Origin: Anabaena lutea FACHB-196 | Lineage (GTDB): Bacteria; Cyanobacteriota; Cyanobacteriia; Cyanobacteriales; Nostocaceae | Direction of reading: 5' to 3' | Length of the DNA: 64,000 nt | Assembly (NCBI RefSeq): GCF_014698305.1 | Contig: NZ_JACJST010000006.1 | Coordinates: forward strand, 62,001-126,000 | Shown here: one piece after another, positions 52,085-62,273 of the stretch | Layout of the letters: each line of letters starts with the position of its first letter | Position numbering within the stretch: the stretch's first letter is position 1 | Notes under the pieces: model-generated | Databases searched by the model: none | What the model saw: the letters and a program-made list of their open reading frames with translations, nothing else | Told to the model about the DNA's origin: nothing | Made by a program: the position numbers and the translations under genes

Positions 52085-53260
52085 ATGCAGACACGCAAGC
52101 TACTCGACTGGTGGCAAACACTTACACCAATAGCGCGAATCGGGGCGATCGCGCTCTTCACTCCGTTACTATTTCTCAATGGTTGGGCTATCTCGGCAAT
52201 TTTCAATTATTTCCATTCTTTGATAGTCATTTTAGTCGGAGCCTCAGTTTTAGCATTTCTGCTCAACTACCCGGTGAGTTGGATGGAACGCCACGGTGCT
52301 AGACGAGAACAAGTTGCTATCTTAGTATTTTTATTAGCTTTATCCATTTTATTAGCGCTGGGTGTCACCCTCTTTCCTCTAGCACTTACCCAAGCCCAAC
52401 AACTGGTAGCCCGCTTACCAGAATTGATTGACTCGGGGCGATCGCAGTTAATGATTCTCAACGAAAAAGCCGAAAGCATGGGCTTACCGATAAACCTTGA
52501 TGCGATCGTCGTCCAAATTAACGATCGCGTCAAGGGTCAATTGCAAGCCATCGCCGGACAAGTTTTAAATCTGGCTGTAGTCACCTTCACCAGCTTGTTA
52601 GACTTCCTGCTAACAATGGTTTTGACTTTCTATCTATTACAGCACGGCGGAGAACTCTGGCAAAGCTTAGTCGAATGGCTACCTTCTAAATTTCGTGACC
52701 CTTTTTCGAGAACAGTACGCCTGAGCTTTCAAAATTTCTTTATCACCCAATTAATTTTATCTACCTGTATGGCCTCTGCCCTCATTCCCACATTTTTGTG
52801 GCTGAAGGTACCATTTGGGCTACTATTTGGCTTGACTATTGGCCTGATGGCTCTTGTTCCCTTTGGCGGTTCTGTGGGTATCGCCTTGACAACTTTGTTG
52901 GTTTCTTTACAAGATTTTGGGATGGGGACGAAAGTCTTATTAGCCGCAGTTATCGTGCAGCAAATTCTCGAAAATATCATTGCACCCCGTATTTTAGGGA
53001 GTTTTACAGGTTTAAATCCTGTTTGGATACTAATTTCGGTGTTGACAGGTGCGAGAATTGGCGGACTTTTGGGCGTAATTGTGGCGGTTCCTTGTGCTGT
53101 CGTTATTAAGACAGTTATTAGCGCCATCCGTCCTCCCGTCATGAGTATCGATACAGAAGATTCCTGTTCAGGGGAAATAGTTGCACCCATGACATCAGAA
53201 GCATCTACCCAAACTCAAGCTCAAAATTCCCTCAGCGTTTCGGAAGCAACTTTACCCTAA
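52085..53260 (+). CDS. AI-2E family transporter (PerM/YdiK-like)
   Basis: A 391-residue inner-membrane protein of the AI-2E (UPF0118) family. There are seven to eight transmembrane helices: two at the N-terminus separated by the conserved LLNYPVSWMERHGARR, a helical cytoplasmic or periplasmic region (LPELIDSGRSQLMILNEKAE), and a C-terminal set including FGLTIGLMALVPFGGSVG and IVQQILENIIAPRILG, the family's best conserved motif. Members export small molecules or ions, but the substrate here is unknown. The last 40 residues are Ser/Thr-rich and disordered. Confidence 0.88.
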   Translation: MQTRKLLDWWQTLTPIARIGAIALFTPLLFLNGWAISAIFNYFHSLIVILVGASVLAFLLNYPVSWMERHGARREQVAILVFLLALSILLALGVTLFPLALTQAQQLVARLPELIDSGRSQLMILNEKAESMGLPINLDAIVVQINDRVKGQLQAIAGQVLNLAVVTFTSLLDFLLTMVLTFYLLQHGGELWQSLVEWLPSKFRDPFSRTVRLSFQNFFITQLILSTCMASALIPTFLWLKVPFGLLFGLTIGLMALVPFGGSVGIALTTLLVSLQDFGMGTKVLLAAVIVQQILENIIAPRILGSFTGLNPVWILISVLTGARIGGLLGVIVAVPCAVVIKTVISAIRPPVMSIDTEDSCSGEIVAPMTSEASTQTQAQNSLSVSEATLP

Positions 53261-53294
53261 GCAATTCAAAATTCAAAATTTAAGCAGGAGAAAA

Positions 53295-53507
53295 CTACTG
53301 TTGATTGTTCTCATTTGACAACAGAGACTCAGAACTAGGTAGACGAGATTTAGTCATTAAATTGTTTGTACTATCAACTTGGGAACACCCCAATACACCC
53401 AACAACACAACACTAGCTGCGGCTAAAACGTAGCGTCTACCTAGACTAACACCGTAACGTCTTTGTAAGAAATTTTCTTGTACATCTCTAAACTTCTGCC
53501 CGGTCAT
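53295..53507 (-). CDS. Small putative lipoprotein, 70 residues
   Basis: Unknown function. Residues 1-27 are basic (MTGQKFRDVQENFLQRRYGV), then comes a hydrophobic stretch AAASVVLLGVLGCSQ with a lipobox LGVLGC at about residues 36-41. The mature part after the Cys is only about 30 polar residues. The unusually long N-terminal part before the signal suggests the true start may be an internal codon. Convergent with the AI-2E gene (34-bp gap). Confidence 0.62.
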   Translation of the reverse strand: MTGQKFRDVQENFLQRRYGVSLGRRYVLAAASVVLLGVLGCSQVDSTNNLMTKSRLPSSESLLSNENNQQ

Positions 53508-54267
53508 CTGCTACCTCATTTGTGGTTTCATCTGTCTATCAAGTTAGACGTTCATCATATGTCAGATGTTCACTATCGCATTTGTCGGCAGATAAACAGT
53601 TCCTGGTTACAGTTTTGGTAACAGCTAAAAAACGCCCAATACATCTGTCTGAAATGGCTTACGTCTCCCGTCAGGGATACAGGATTGACAGGATTTAAGG
53701 ATTTGCAGGATGAAAATTCTATCAACAAAATTCATATCCCCGACTTCTTCAGTAAATCGGGGATTTTATTGTTGCTAATTTATTACAAGATAGTTCTTCC
53801 TTATCGATTTTAGCATAACACATCTAAAACTCAATGTCAACACTTCTCTTCCTCTTTAAGCGTCAAGTTAACATTCAAATCAGTTGTCTGAATCAGGATG
53901 AACAGGATTTAAGGATGAACAGGATGAAAATAATTCGTAGTAGGTGTAGGGTGGGTATAGCCCTGCGGGCATGGCTAAGTGCAAAGCACACGCTGTGCGA
54001 ACGCTAAAGCGAAAGCGTAACCCACCAAAATTATCAACCACCTATTAACTAAACAAGAAATTACCACCAAACAGGTTGACATTCACGCTCGCACTATTAA
54101 AGCCAGATGTACCTGATAAAAAGGTAATAAATTTCTAATCTTCATCCTGCAAATCCTTAAATCCTGTAAATCCTGATTCAGACAATTTCCTAAATTTCTA
54201 ATCTTCATCCTGTAAATCTTGTAAATCCTGATTCAGACAACAAATAATTCAGATAAAAGCTGCTGTA
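53508..54267. other. Repeat-rich intergenic region, 760 bp
   Basis: Three clusters of ACAGGATTTAAGGATTTGCAGGAT repeats (near 53690 and 53890 on the plus strand and 54145-54235 reversed), a terminator-like hairpin at 53736-53764 and a stretch of short palindromes around 53975-54020 (GCGAACGCTAAAGCGAAAGCG). No gene is supported. It resembles a repeat accumulation site. Confidence 0.7.
53736..53770. terminator. Hairpin ATCCCCGA/TCGGGGAT
   Basis: Stem 53736-53743 with 53757-53764, then TTTATT. It shares the ATCCCCGACTTCTT core with the repeats flanking the RibD-like gene, so it is a terminator or a dispersed repeat. Confidence 0.5.
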
Positions 54268-55866
54268 TTAATTTGCGGGTACAGTCCACCAAGCTAAAGC
54301 ATAGGGTTGACTGGCTTCATTTACTTGTTGCCGAAACTGCACCCGAATTTTATAATTCCCAGTAGCAGGAACTGGGCAAAAAATATGTTCTGTACTATCA
54401 ATTTCGCTAATTGATGAACAAATAGTACCAGAGTCTGAATTTTTAGCATCAGCTTTTACTAAGTAGAGATCAAGATTATTTAATCCCCTATCTTGAAAAT
54501 TTTCATCGACATCATATTGTTGATTATTATTTTTATCTTCTAATTCAACTAACCGATCCCAAGTTAAGGTAATAGCGACAAAACTATTCTGTTTTAAAGG
54601 TTTTGCTAACTCATATTCTTTAGATGAATTAGCATTAATTGTGCTATAATTCCAACCAATGGCGGGGATAGATTCTGAAGATTGCCATTGACCAGGACTA
54701 AACTGTTGATAAGCACGAAAAGCATTTAGATGACCTGCTCCCATTTGAGCATCCAACGGAATTTTGATATCTTTGTTAGCATCTGAAGCTAACCAATCTT
54801 GATTTTGTTTATCAATCAATGTCCGGGTCATTCCTAAGCGCAAACCATCACCGTTATCTTGGATTTTGTCTGCGGAATTCATTAATACAGCTTTCATGAC
54901 TTGATGATGCCGGGAATCAATGCTCCAATGAGGTTGTTTTGTTCTTAACTGGCGGTCAGCAAATTCCTGTAATAAAGCAACAGTCGCTGTAACATGAGGT
55001 GCGGCAAAACTTGTACCAGTAGATTTATTCAACTTGCCATCAGGATTAAGTAAAGGAATATTACTACCAGGTGCAACCAAACCTATAGCCGTGCGTCCAT
55101 CAATATTAAACTCCTTCCCTACTAGACGGCCGGCCACTCCTTGGTTTTTACCTGCCAGATTAGAAACATCGACTTTATTAAAAATTCCCCCTTTCCGGGA
55201 TGAAAAAGCGACGTTGACTCCGTTAAAATTATCTGTAGGAATGGGAATCCCGCCTTTGCCTTGATTGCCTGCGATCGCATACAGCACATTATGAACACGG
55301 CTAGACCAGTCAATACATAAAGTGAGTAAAGCTTTACCATCCAAAATAGCTTCTGGTCTGGGGTCACGATTGAGAGGTTCGCCAAAACTGAAGTTAATAG
55401 CGCGAACATCCCCACCGTTTTGTAATGCTATATGTTGCGCTGATAAACACTCTTCTGGTTGACCCATATTTTTTGTAGAACCGACAGCAGAAGAATATAA
55501 TCGCGCTTCTGGAGACACTCCCGGCCAGGCTTTATCTTTACTCACCATCACAGCAGCAACATTATAAGCATGGGGGTCAACACCGCTATTTGACTTAGCT
55601 GGTGCATTACGTAAAAATACAGCCACTGGAGTTAAAGCCCGGTTTTTAGATACTGCTTTATCCCAACCAAACATTCCTGGCCGCCCAATTTCAACTTGAC
55701 CAATGGCAATTTTTCGACCAGCTAAATTGTAGGGAGATTGATGTAGTTTCAGCGCATCAATACCATTAATTCCCAAAGAACTACCAAACTTGATAGCAGC
55801 CAATACCGGCAAACTCAAACAGGAAACACCCAAACCCCAAATTACCCAAGTTAGTTTTTTGTTCAT
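54268..55866 (-). CDS. Subtilisin-like (S8) peptidase with Asp-to-Glu change
   Basis: A 532-residue secreted protein. From the ATG at 55866 (GAGGTGAC site before it) comes a signal peptide ending near VLAAIK. The S8 domain shows the His in [15 protein letters not shown], oxyanion Asn in [11 protein letters not shown] and nucleophile Ser in [16 protein letters not shown]. At the usual position of the catalytic Asp the segment reads [12 protein letters not shown], i.e. Glu. A C-terminal domain of about 130 residues, with acidic [11 protein letters not shown] calcium-type sequence, follows and resembles a P-domain-like beta fold. It may still be a protease with altered activity. It is divergent from rpe. 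Confidence 0.8.
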   Translation of the reverse strand: MNKKLTWVIWGLGVSCLSLPVLAAIKFGSSLGINGIDALKLHQSPYNLAGRKIAIGQVEIGRPGMFGWDKAVSKNRALTPVAVFLRNAPAKSNSGVDPHAYNVAAVMVSKDKAWPGVSPEARLYSSAVGSTKNMGQPEECLSAQHIALQNGGDVRAINFSFGEPLNRDPRPEAILDGKALLTLCIDWSSRVHNVLYAIAGNQGKGGIPIPTDNFNGVNVAFSSRKGGIFNKVDVSNLAGKNQGVAGRLVGKEFNIDGRTAIGLVAPGSNIPLLNPDGKLNKSTGTSFAAPHVTATVALLQEFADRQLRTKQPHWSIDSRHHQVMKAVLMNSADKIQDNGDGLRLGMTRTLIDKQNQDWLASDANKDIKIPLDAQMGAGHLNAFRAYQQFSPGQWQSSESIPAIGWNYSTINANSSKEYELAKPLKQNSFVAITLTWDRLVELEDKNNNQQYDVDENFQDRGLNNLDLYLVKADAKNSDSGTICSSISEIDSTEHIFCPVPATGNYKIRVQFRQQVNEASQPYALAWWTVPAN

Positions 55867-55954
55867 AGTCACCTCTTCCCCAATTACCAATTACCAAAAA
55901 GTCCATATTTTGTTACAATGCTTACAGACGAGGACGCTTAAAAACCCACCAGCC

Positions 55955-56662
55955 ATGACCCAAAACTCATCTCAAAAGCCTATAGTTATCGCTCCATCTA
56001 TCCTATCAGCCGATTTTAGTCGGTTAGGTGACGACATTCGCGCCGTAGACAAAGCCGGAGCAGATTGGATTCACGTTGATGTAATGGACGGTCGTTTTGT
56101 ACCTAATATTACGATAGGTCCCCTGATTGTAGAGGCGATTCGTCCAGTCACAACCAAGCCTCTGGATGTCCACTTGATGATTGTGGAACCAGAAAAGTAT
56201 GTAGAAGGTTTTGCTAAGGCTGGTGCTGATATTATTTCCGTACACGCAGAACACAACGCTTCCCCTCACCTGCACCGCACCCTCGGACAAATCAGAGAAC
56301 TCGGTAAGAAAGCTGGAGTTGTACTCAATCCGGGTACACCTTTAGAGTTAATTGAATATGTCCTAGAATTGTGCGATTTAGTGCTAATTATGAGCGTTAA
56401 CCCCGGTTTTGGTGGTCAAAGCTTCATTCCTAGCGTAATTCCTAAAATCCGCAAGTTGCGTCAAATGTGCGATGAACGCGGTTTAGATCCTTGGATTGAA
56501 GTTGACGGAGGACTCAAAGCTAATAATACTTGGCAAGTTTTGGAAGCAGGAGCTAATGCTATTGTAGCGGGTTCTGCTGTATTCAATGCTCCTGATTATG
56601 CTGAGGCGATTCACAATATCCGTAACAGCAAGCGTCCGACTCCAGAATTAGCTGCTGTTTAA
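55955..56662 (+). CDS. rpe: Ribulose-phosphate 3-epimerase
   Basis: A 235-residue TIM-barrel enzyme of the Calvin cycle and pentose phosphate pathway. Motifs: [15 protein letters not shown] at the N-terminus, [15 protein letters not shown] with the catalytic Asp, [12 protein letters not shown] with His, [13 protein letters not shown] and [13 protein letters not shown]. The ATG at 55955 fits the family length; the 55 codons upstream overlap the divergent peptidase start and are rejected. Downstream, an imperfect hairpin at about 56691-56715 may terminate transcription. Confidence 0.95.
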   Translation: MTQNSSQKPIVIAPSILSADFSRLGDDIRAVDKAGADWIHVDVMDGRFVPNITIGPLIVEAIRPVTTKPLDVHLMIVEPEKYVEGFAKAGADIISVHAEHNASPHLHRTLGQIRELGKKAGVVLNPGTPLELIEYVLELCDLVLIMSVNPGFGGQSFIPSVIPKIRKLRQMCDERGLDPWIEVDGGLKANNTWQVLEAGANAIVAGSAVFNAPDYAEAIHNIRNSKRPTPELAAV

Positions 56663-57018
56663 TTTAAAACTGCTAATTAAGTAAAACTTAAATCCTCGAT
56701 TTCTTTGGGAAGTCGGGGATTTATTTTACAGCACTTCCTGCTGCTATGAAGTACAGATATAGAATTAATATTTGATTTTTGAAATATACGTAGAGTGGGC
56801 ATTGCCCACCCTACACTACTTAACATTTTTCAAAAATCAAATATTATTCCTATACTAGGGATGCTATTAGCACAGACAAAGCGATCGCTAACCGTTCCAT
56901 AGCTAATCTTAATTAAGGAAATTTTCTTTTATTTTTTAATCATTGGTGTAGCAATTGCCCAGGTGGTTAGGACATAAACTAATGATAAGACTGAGATCCA
57001 AATATGCTTTCAACCCTG
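56663..57018. other. Convergent intergenic region, 356 bp
   Basis: Contains AATCCTCGATTTCTT...AAGTCGGGGATT (56690-56713), a G:U-containing hairpin likely ending rpe, and a GAGTGGGCATTGCCCACCCTAC palindrome (56795-56816). A 60-codon frame at 56955-57137 overlaps ndhI and is rejected. Confidence 0.6.
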
Positions 57019-57630
57019 TCAAGAGTCACCTGCTATATCTTTGCTATCTTCTACAGCTTGCTCCAAAATTTCCGCAGGAAATAGACCTACGCGATGAGCA
57101 TCAGCAGCAATTTTATGAGGATCTAAACTACCTTTAGGTAAATAAACTAATTCTCTTAAAGGTGTCACCATTGGATCATCAGTGACTTTGTAAGGTAATC
57201 TTCCCATTGCCACATTATCAAGGTTTAATTGGTGGCGTTCATAAACAGAAAGTTCATATTCTTCAGTAAAGGAAATGCAGTTGGTTGGGCAAAATTCTAC
57301 ACAGTTACCACAGAAAATACAAACTCCAAAATCAATACTGTAATGATTGAGTTTTTTCTTCTTGGCTGCTTGGTCAAATTCCCAATCTACTACTGGTAAG
57401 TTGATCGGACAAACGCGAACACAAACTTCACAAGCAATACATTTATCAAATTCAAAATGAATCCGTCCTCGAAAGCGTTCCGAGGGAATGAGTTTTTCAT
57501 AAGGATATTGAACAGTTATGGGACGACGGCTCATGTGGTCGAAAGTTACTGATAGTCCTTGTCCAATGTATCGACCGGCTTGGACGCTATTTTGGACGTA
57601 ATCACCAATTTGTTTGAGAAAGTTAAACAT
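57019..57630 (-). CDS. ndhI: NDH-1 subunit NdhI (2[4Fe-4S])
   Basis: A 203-residue subunit of the photosynthetic NDH-1 complex, which carries electrons from ferredoxin to plastoquinone. Two CxxCxxCxxxCP motifs are present: [20 protein letters not shown] and [18 protein letters not shown]. The C-terminal [19 protein letters not shown] is typical of cyanobacterial NdhI. The ATG at 57630 gives the standard [13 protein letters not shown] start; another 69 upstream codons are in frame but unlike the family. Normally ndhI stands within ndhA-I-G-E; here no other ndh gene is adjacent, so it is an isolated and presumably second copy. It is divergent from the psaX-like and psaB genes. Confidence 0.9.
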   Translation of the reverse strand: MFNFLKQIGDYVQNSVQAGRYIGQGLSVTFDHMSRRPITVQYPYEKLIPSERFRGRIHFEFDKCIACEVCVRVCPINLPVVDWEFDQAAKKKKLNHYSIDFGVCIFCGNCVEFCPTNCISFTEEYELSVYERHQLNLDNVAMGRLPYKVTDDPMVTPLRELVYLPKGSLDPHKIAADAHRVGLFPAEILEQAVEDSKDIAGDS

Positions 57631-58001
57631 GAGAAATCTAAGTTTCACCAAAAATACAATACCTGCACGGTAATAGCTGCTGTTAGTTGTAACTTCTACC
57701 AATTGGCGGAATTGATAGTTATCTAAGGTTAATTTTTTTGGCGGCAATGATTTGTAAATTAAATCTATCTTCAGAATGATGTAGTAATTAGCAAAGGTTT
57801 GGACTATGTGGACTATGGCAATATAAAGCCAACCCAAAAAGCAGACAATATTGAGTTAATTGGGCAACAAAAGTAACCGAATATAGTGAGAAAACCGTAT
57901 TCATTACAGAAGCTGAAGGTGTACAACAGAAGACGTAGAAATCACGGATTCATGAGAGTTTAATATAGTTTCTGCATCAGTCCTTAAGAAAAACTACTTC
58001 T
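57631..58001. other. Divergent promoter region of ndhI and psaX-like/psaB, 371 bp
   Basis: A shared intergenic space for the two units. The open frame reading from 57837 towards ndhI is not typical coding sequence. AT-rich promoter-like stretches lie near 57880 and 57960. No known regulator box could be assigned. Confidence 0.5.
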
Positions 58002-58139
58002 ATGAATCAAAAACACGAAAATCATAAGGTGATCACTGATAAAAACCGACAATCTCCCTTAGTCCGTAATGGTTTTATCTTCATTTTTTCGGTTATTTTG
58101 TTTGTGGCTGCAATTTATTACGGAATTATTAATCCGTAG
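58002..58139 (+). CDS. psaX: PsaX-like photosystem I small subunit, 45 residues
   Basis: A short gene with one predicted transmembrane helix. The polar N-terminus (MNQKHENHKVITDKNRQSPL) is followed by VRNGFIFIFSVILFVAAIYY and GIINP. The end, with aromatic residues after FVAA and the GI termination, resembles PsaX of photosystem I (pattern RxxWxxLLLxINFLVAAYYFG). PsaX is a peripheral single-helix subunit lying beside PsaB, and the psaB gene begins 191 bp downstream. This is a short and weak match, but gene context makes it credible. N-terminal length and charge differ from typical PsaX. Confidence 0.68.
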   Translation: MNQKHENHKVITDKNRQSPLVRNGFIFIFSVILFVAAIYYGIINP

Positions 58140-58330
58140 TGTTATAGGAACAGATTTTCTTTCAACTGTGTCAAAATTCACCTGTCCCCTATCACCTGCT
58201 ATATCTTATGAAAAATATTTTTAATCTTTATTTATTCCCCTGGTGTGATGGAAGTATCAGTAGTTAAATTCTTAATTACTCCTATAAACCAGAATTGCAT
58301 TGATATTTGAAAAGGATGTGATGACAATAC

Positions 58331-60559
58331 ATGGCAAAAAGATATCCAAAATTTAGCCAAGATCTCGCACAAGATCCAACGACAAGGCGGCTCTGGTATG
58401 CGATGGCTCAAGGTAATGATTTTGAAGTCCATGATGACATAACTGAAGAAAATCTTTACCAAAAGATTTTTGCTACTCATTTCGGTCATGTGGCAATCAT
58501 TTTTCTCTGGGCTTCTAGTCTTTTGTTTCACGTTGCTTGGCAAGGGAATTTTGAACAGTGGATTAAAGATCCTCTGCATATTCGCCCTATTGCCCATGCA
58601 ATTTGGGACCCTCACTTCGGGAAACCAGCTATAGAATCTTTTAGTCAAGCTGGTGCAAACAATCCAGTTAACATTGCTTATTCTGGTGTCTACCACTGGT
58701 GGTACACAATTGGGATGCGAACAAACAGTGAACTTTATATAGGTTCAGTGTTTCTATTATTGTTAGCAGCATTGTTTTTGTTTGCTGGTTGGTTACATCT
58801 GCAACCTAAATTCCGCCCTAGTTTGGCTTGGTTTAAAAGTGCTGAACCTCGACTCAACCACCATTTAGCAGGTTTATTTGGTGTCAGTGCTTTGGCTTGG
58901 ACTGGCCATTTGATTCACGTTGCTATTCCCGAATCTCGTGGTATTCATGTTGGCTGGGATAACTTTCTGACTACTTTGCCTCACCCAGCTGGGTTGACTC
59001 CTTTCTGGATGGGTAACTGGGGTGTCTATGCCCAAAATCCAGATACATTAAATCATGTGTTTGGGACTTCTCAAGGTTCTGGAACGGCAATTTTGACTTT
59101 TGTGGGTGGTTTCCATCCGCAAACAGAGTCGCTGTGGTTGACGGATATGGCGCATCACCATTTAGCGATCGCTGTTATTTTCATTATTGCCGGTCATATG
59201 TACCGCACTAACTTCGGGATTGGTCATAGTATCAAGGAAATGCTCAATGCCAAAAATTTCTTTGGTATCCAAACCGAAGGTCAATTTAACCTCCCCCACC
59301 AAGGACTGTACGACACCTATAACAACTCTCTCCACTTCCAGTTGAGTCTGCACCTAGCGGCTTTGGGAACTGCTGCTTCTCTGGTGGCACAGCATATGTA
59401 TTCGTTGCCGCCTTATGCTTTTATCGCCAAGGATTACACAACCCAAGCGGCGCTATATACTCACCATCAGTACATTGCTGGGTTTTTGATGATTGGCGCA
59501 TTTGCCCATGCGGGGATTTTCTGGGTGCGGGATTATGACCCAGAGACAAACAAAGGTAATGTCCTGGAACGGGTTCTTCAGCATAAAGAAGCGATAATCT
59601 CTCACCTAAGTTGGGTGTCGCTCTTTTTGGGATTCCATACACTGGGGTTATACGTCCACAATGACGTTGTAGTTGCCTTTGGTACGCCTGAAAAGCAAAT
59701 TTTGATTGAGCCGGTGTTTGCTCAATTTATCCAAGCTGCTCACGGTAAATTGCTCTATGGTATGGATACATTGTTATCTAATCCAGATAGTATTGCCTAT
59801 ACAGCTTGGCCAAACCACGGTAACGTCTGGCTACCAGGTTGGTTAGATGCGATTAACTCCGGTACTAATTCGCTGTTTTTGACCATTGGCCCTGGGGACT
59901 TTTTGGTGCATCATGCGATCGCTCTCGGCCTGCACACCACTACACTAATTTGTGTGAAAGGTGCATTAGATGCCCGTGGTACTAAGTTGATGCCCGATAA
60001 AAAAGACTTCGGCTACAACTTCCCCTGTGATGGTCCAGGTCGTGGTGGCACTTGTCAAACTTCTTCTTGGCAACAGACCTTTTACCTCGCCTTTTTCTGG
60101 ATGTTAAATCTTCTCGGTTGGGTAACATTCTACTGGCACTGGAAGCATTTAGGCATTTGGCAAGGTAACGTTGCCCAATTCAACGAAAATTCCACATACC
60201 TGATGGGCTGGTTCCGTGATTATCTGTGGGCTAACTCTGCACAATTAATCAATGGTTATAACCCCTACGGTACAAGTAACCTCTCTGTTTGGGCTTGGAT
60301 GTTCTTGTTTGGACACCTAGTTTGGGCAACAGGTTTCATGTTCTTAATTAGCTGGCGTGGTTACTGGCAAGAGTTGATTGAAACTCTGGTATGGGCGCAC
60401 GAACGCACTCCCTTGGCAAACTTAGTTTACTGGAAGGATAAACCAGTAGCTATGTCTATCGTCCAAGGTTGGTTAGTGGGTTTAATTCACTTCACAGTTG
60501 GTTATGTCCTCACCTATGCCGCATTCCTCATAGCCGCAACCGCCGGTAAATTCGGATGA
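58331..60559 (+). CDS. psaB: Photosystem I P700 apoprotein A2, apparently a divergent second copy
   Basis: A 742-residue core subunit binding P700 chlorophylls, antenna pigments and half of the F_X cluster. The F_X loop is intact: Cys566 and Cys575 in [12 protein letters not shown]. Eleven helices, the many His ligands ([17 protein letters not shown]) and the PsaB ends [16 protein letters not shown] and [12 protein letters not shown] are all present, so the product should be functional. Just after the F_X loop the segment [14 protein letters not shown] is one residue longer than the usual DISAWDAFYLAMF. psaB normally follows psaA; no psaA is present here, which suggests a second copy. A long spacing (AAGGA about 15 bp upstream) precedes the ATG. 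A terminator follows. Confidence 0.92.
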   Translation: MAKRYPKFSQDLAQDPTTRRLWYAMAQGNDFEVHDDITEENLYQKIFATHFGHVAIIFLWASSLLFHVAWQGNFEQWIKDPLHIRPIAHAIWDPHFGKPAIESFSQAGANNPVNIAYSGVYHWWYTIGMRTNSELYIGSVFLLLLAALFLFAGWLHLQPKFRPSLAWFKSAEPRLNHHLAGLFGVSALAWTGHLIHVAIPESRGIHVGWDNFLTTLPHPAGLTPFWMGNWGVYAQNPDTLNHVFGTSQGSGTAILTFVGGFHPQTESLWLTDMAHHHLAIAVIFIIAGHMYRTNFGIGHSIKEMLNAKNFFGIQTEGQFNLPHQGLYDTYNNSLHFQLSLHLAALGTAASLVAQHMYSLPPYAFIAKDYTTQAALYTHHQYIAGFLMIGAFAHAGIFWVRDYDPETNKGNVLERVLQHKEAIISHLSWVSLFLGFHTLGLYVHNDVVVAFGTPEKQILIEPVFAQFIQAAHGKLLYGMDTLLSNPDSIAYTAWPNHGNVWLPGWLDAINSGTNSLFLTIGPGDFLVHHAIALGLHTTTLICVKGALDARGTKLMPDKKDFGYNFPCDGPGRGGTCQTSSWQQTFYLAFFWMLNLLGWVTFYWHWKHLGIWQGNVAQFNENSTYLMGWFRDYLWANSAQLINGYNPYGTSNLSVWAWMFLFGHLVWATGFMFLISWRGYWQELIETLVWAHERTPLANLVYWKDKPVAMSIVQGWLVGLIHFTVGYVLTYAAFLIAATAGKFG

Positions 60560-60592
60560 AATTTTTAAGAGTTCCTCTGACCTTTTTGTAAT

Positions 60593-60633
60593 ATTCCTCC
60601 TCTAACTGCAAAGGATTGAGGGGGAATTTTTTT
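60593..60633 (+). terminator. Rho-independent terminator of psaB
   Basis: ATTCCTCCTC (60593-60602) pairs with GAGGGGGAAT (60618-60627) with one G:U, then a run of seven T. Confidence 0.82.
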
Positions 60634-61728
60634 GAACAAAAAATAAATTTTTCTTCTTTCTGTCTGCTTTGGTAATTTTTGAATTTCTTTAACTGAATAC
60701 TGACGATAAAACTTTAAATCTTGAATAAATATAAGTAAGTACCCACGCAAAATTAATTGTACAACATATTGATTGAAAATAAAAATGTCTGTAAGAATTC
60801 AGGAGTCAGGAGTCAGAATGCTTATGAAATGAAGAATAGATAGAAGTGAGATTTTATCAAAATCATCAAAGTTGACTAAAAAAGCCTTTATTCTCATGAC
60901 TTGGAGTATTCTCTATCCTGAATACTTACAAATGTCTGTATTCCTTACCTGTTCCCTATTCCCTGTTACCTCTCCTAACTAAGGAGTCAGGAGACGCTTC
61001 GCAGACCTATGGCTTACGCCACGCTGCGCTATCGGTTCAGGAGTAAAACCCTCTTGTAGTGGGAGTTTCATTATCAATTGATGTCCTAACCACCCTGTCC
61101 ACGGCTATAACTATAAGATATATTTTGCACGACTACTTATTTGTAAGATGGGTAAGCTGATATAATTTAGTATAAATTGTATTTAAATATAATACCGCTT
61201 AAGGAAATGCCAACTTAATTATTTAATGCTAGTACCGCTTTCTCGGAATTAAAAATTAACAAATAAAAATTAAAAAAGTAGATTAAACAGACTTTTTCAG
61301 TATTTTTAATGGTTGCTTAACTTACGCCGTGTTGTACTAGACATTCTCGGAAATTAGTATTTGCAAACAGCGATCACTCTTAGTCCTGTAATAAAAACTG
61401 AAAATTATTGTTATGAGTTCCATTAATAAAATAGATTAAAAAGTATTCAAGCATGGCGAAGAAAAGATAAAAAGAATCGGTATCTAAGCAATTCACAAAA
61501 AATTTTACTATATCAAATTTTGAAAAAACTTATGCAGTATCTAAAGAAAGTTCGTATAAGTATTATAACGAATTTAAAGAAAATATTGAGATGTTATAAA
61601 AGTAAAATGTGAAAATAATACCAATATTAGGAGAGTGAAAAATCAAGAACCACTTTTCTGCCCTAAGTAACGATAATTTCGAGATCAGAGTTTAGGGTGA
61701 GCAATACCCACCCTACAACCCTACATTA
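60634..61728. other. Repeat-rich intergenic region, 1095 bp
   Basis: Contains heptamer-type AGGAGTCAGGAGTCAG (60801-60816), palindromic GCTTACGCCACGCTGCGC near 61013, the MITE-like copy B (61229-61340) and a GGGTGAGCAATACCCACCCTAC palindrome near 61695. No protein gene is supported. Confidence 0.65.
61229..61340 (-). mobile_element. 112-bp MITE-like element, copy B (inverted)
   Basis: Same length as copy A at 43264-43375 and its reverse complement with about four mismatches. The ends are CTAGTAC and GTACTAG, here a perfect 7-bp terminal inverted repeat, which also gives the likely element boundaries. Non-coding. Confidence 0.78.
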
Positions 61729-62250
61729 TTACTTCCGACTACCCAACCATTTAGCAGCTGCAATACCGATAATTCCTGCCACAACAGGATTACTGAAGAA
61801 CTTGAGAATACCAGGTTGCTCCGCTAACACTTCACGGAAAATATCGGGGTGATTGTGATAAGCAAAGGATGCAAGTTTACTTACATCATCAGCAGTCATG
61901 CGATTAGAGTTATGAGTAGAGAGAGACAACTGTTGTTCTAAACGTTTTTCGTCGAACCCTCTGGTTTTTAATTGTTTGAAAAAGGCGCGTGCTACATCAT
62001 CCCGTTCATTGGGTTTAATTTGAGAAATTGCCTTTTGTAATTCTGGCTCCATTTGGCTCGTAGGGATGCGTTCTGGATGTAAAGATTGGTCAAATAATTG
62101 CCGACGTTGATCTGTTGTTGTCCGTTGGGCAAAATCATCAAAAGTTTGATATTCGTTGGTTGTATCGGCGGAAATATTATCTAAAGATTCGACATCACCC
62201 TGAGCCAAATCTTTCATTATTTCCCGTTTATATTGTTCACTACTTGTCAC
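61729..62250 (-). CDS. Hypothetical protein with C-terminal membrane segment, 173 residues
   Basis: Family not recognised. The protein is highly polar and helical (MTSSEQYKREIMKDLAQGDV at the start), with Gln/Arg-rich regions and a middle part with ARAFFKQLKTRGFDEKRLEQ. The last 25 residues are hydrophobic (NPVVAGIIGIAAAKWLG), consistent with a tail anchor. It precedes, on the minus strand, no further gene; the lipoprotein gene is 23 bp upstream, so the two are probably cotranscribed. Context with CsbD suggests a stress role (inference). Confidence 0.72.
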   Translation of the reverse strand: MTSSEQYKREIMKDLAQGDVESLDNISADTTNEYQTFDDFAQRTTTDQRRQLFDQSLHPERIPTSQMEPELQKAISQIKPNERDDVARAFFKQLKTRGFDEKRLEQQLSLSTHNSNRMTADDVSKLASFAYHNHPDIFREVLAEQPGILKFFSNPVVAGIIGIAAAKWLGSRK

Positions 62251-62273
62251 TTTATTAATCTCCTATATTACAA

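Noticed and set aside
57631-57837. N-terminal extension of NdhI by 69 residues
   Set aside because: Family members start at MFNFLKQ-like sequence, and the extension has no similarity to NdhI and lies in the divergent promoter region.
58331-60559. Part of a far-red light photoacclimation (FaRLiP) cluster
   Set aside because: No rfpA/B/C, psbA, apc or other psa paralogues of that cluster are adjacent, so an isolated psaB paralogue is preferred.
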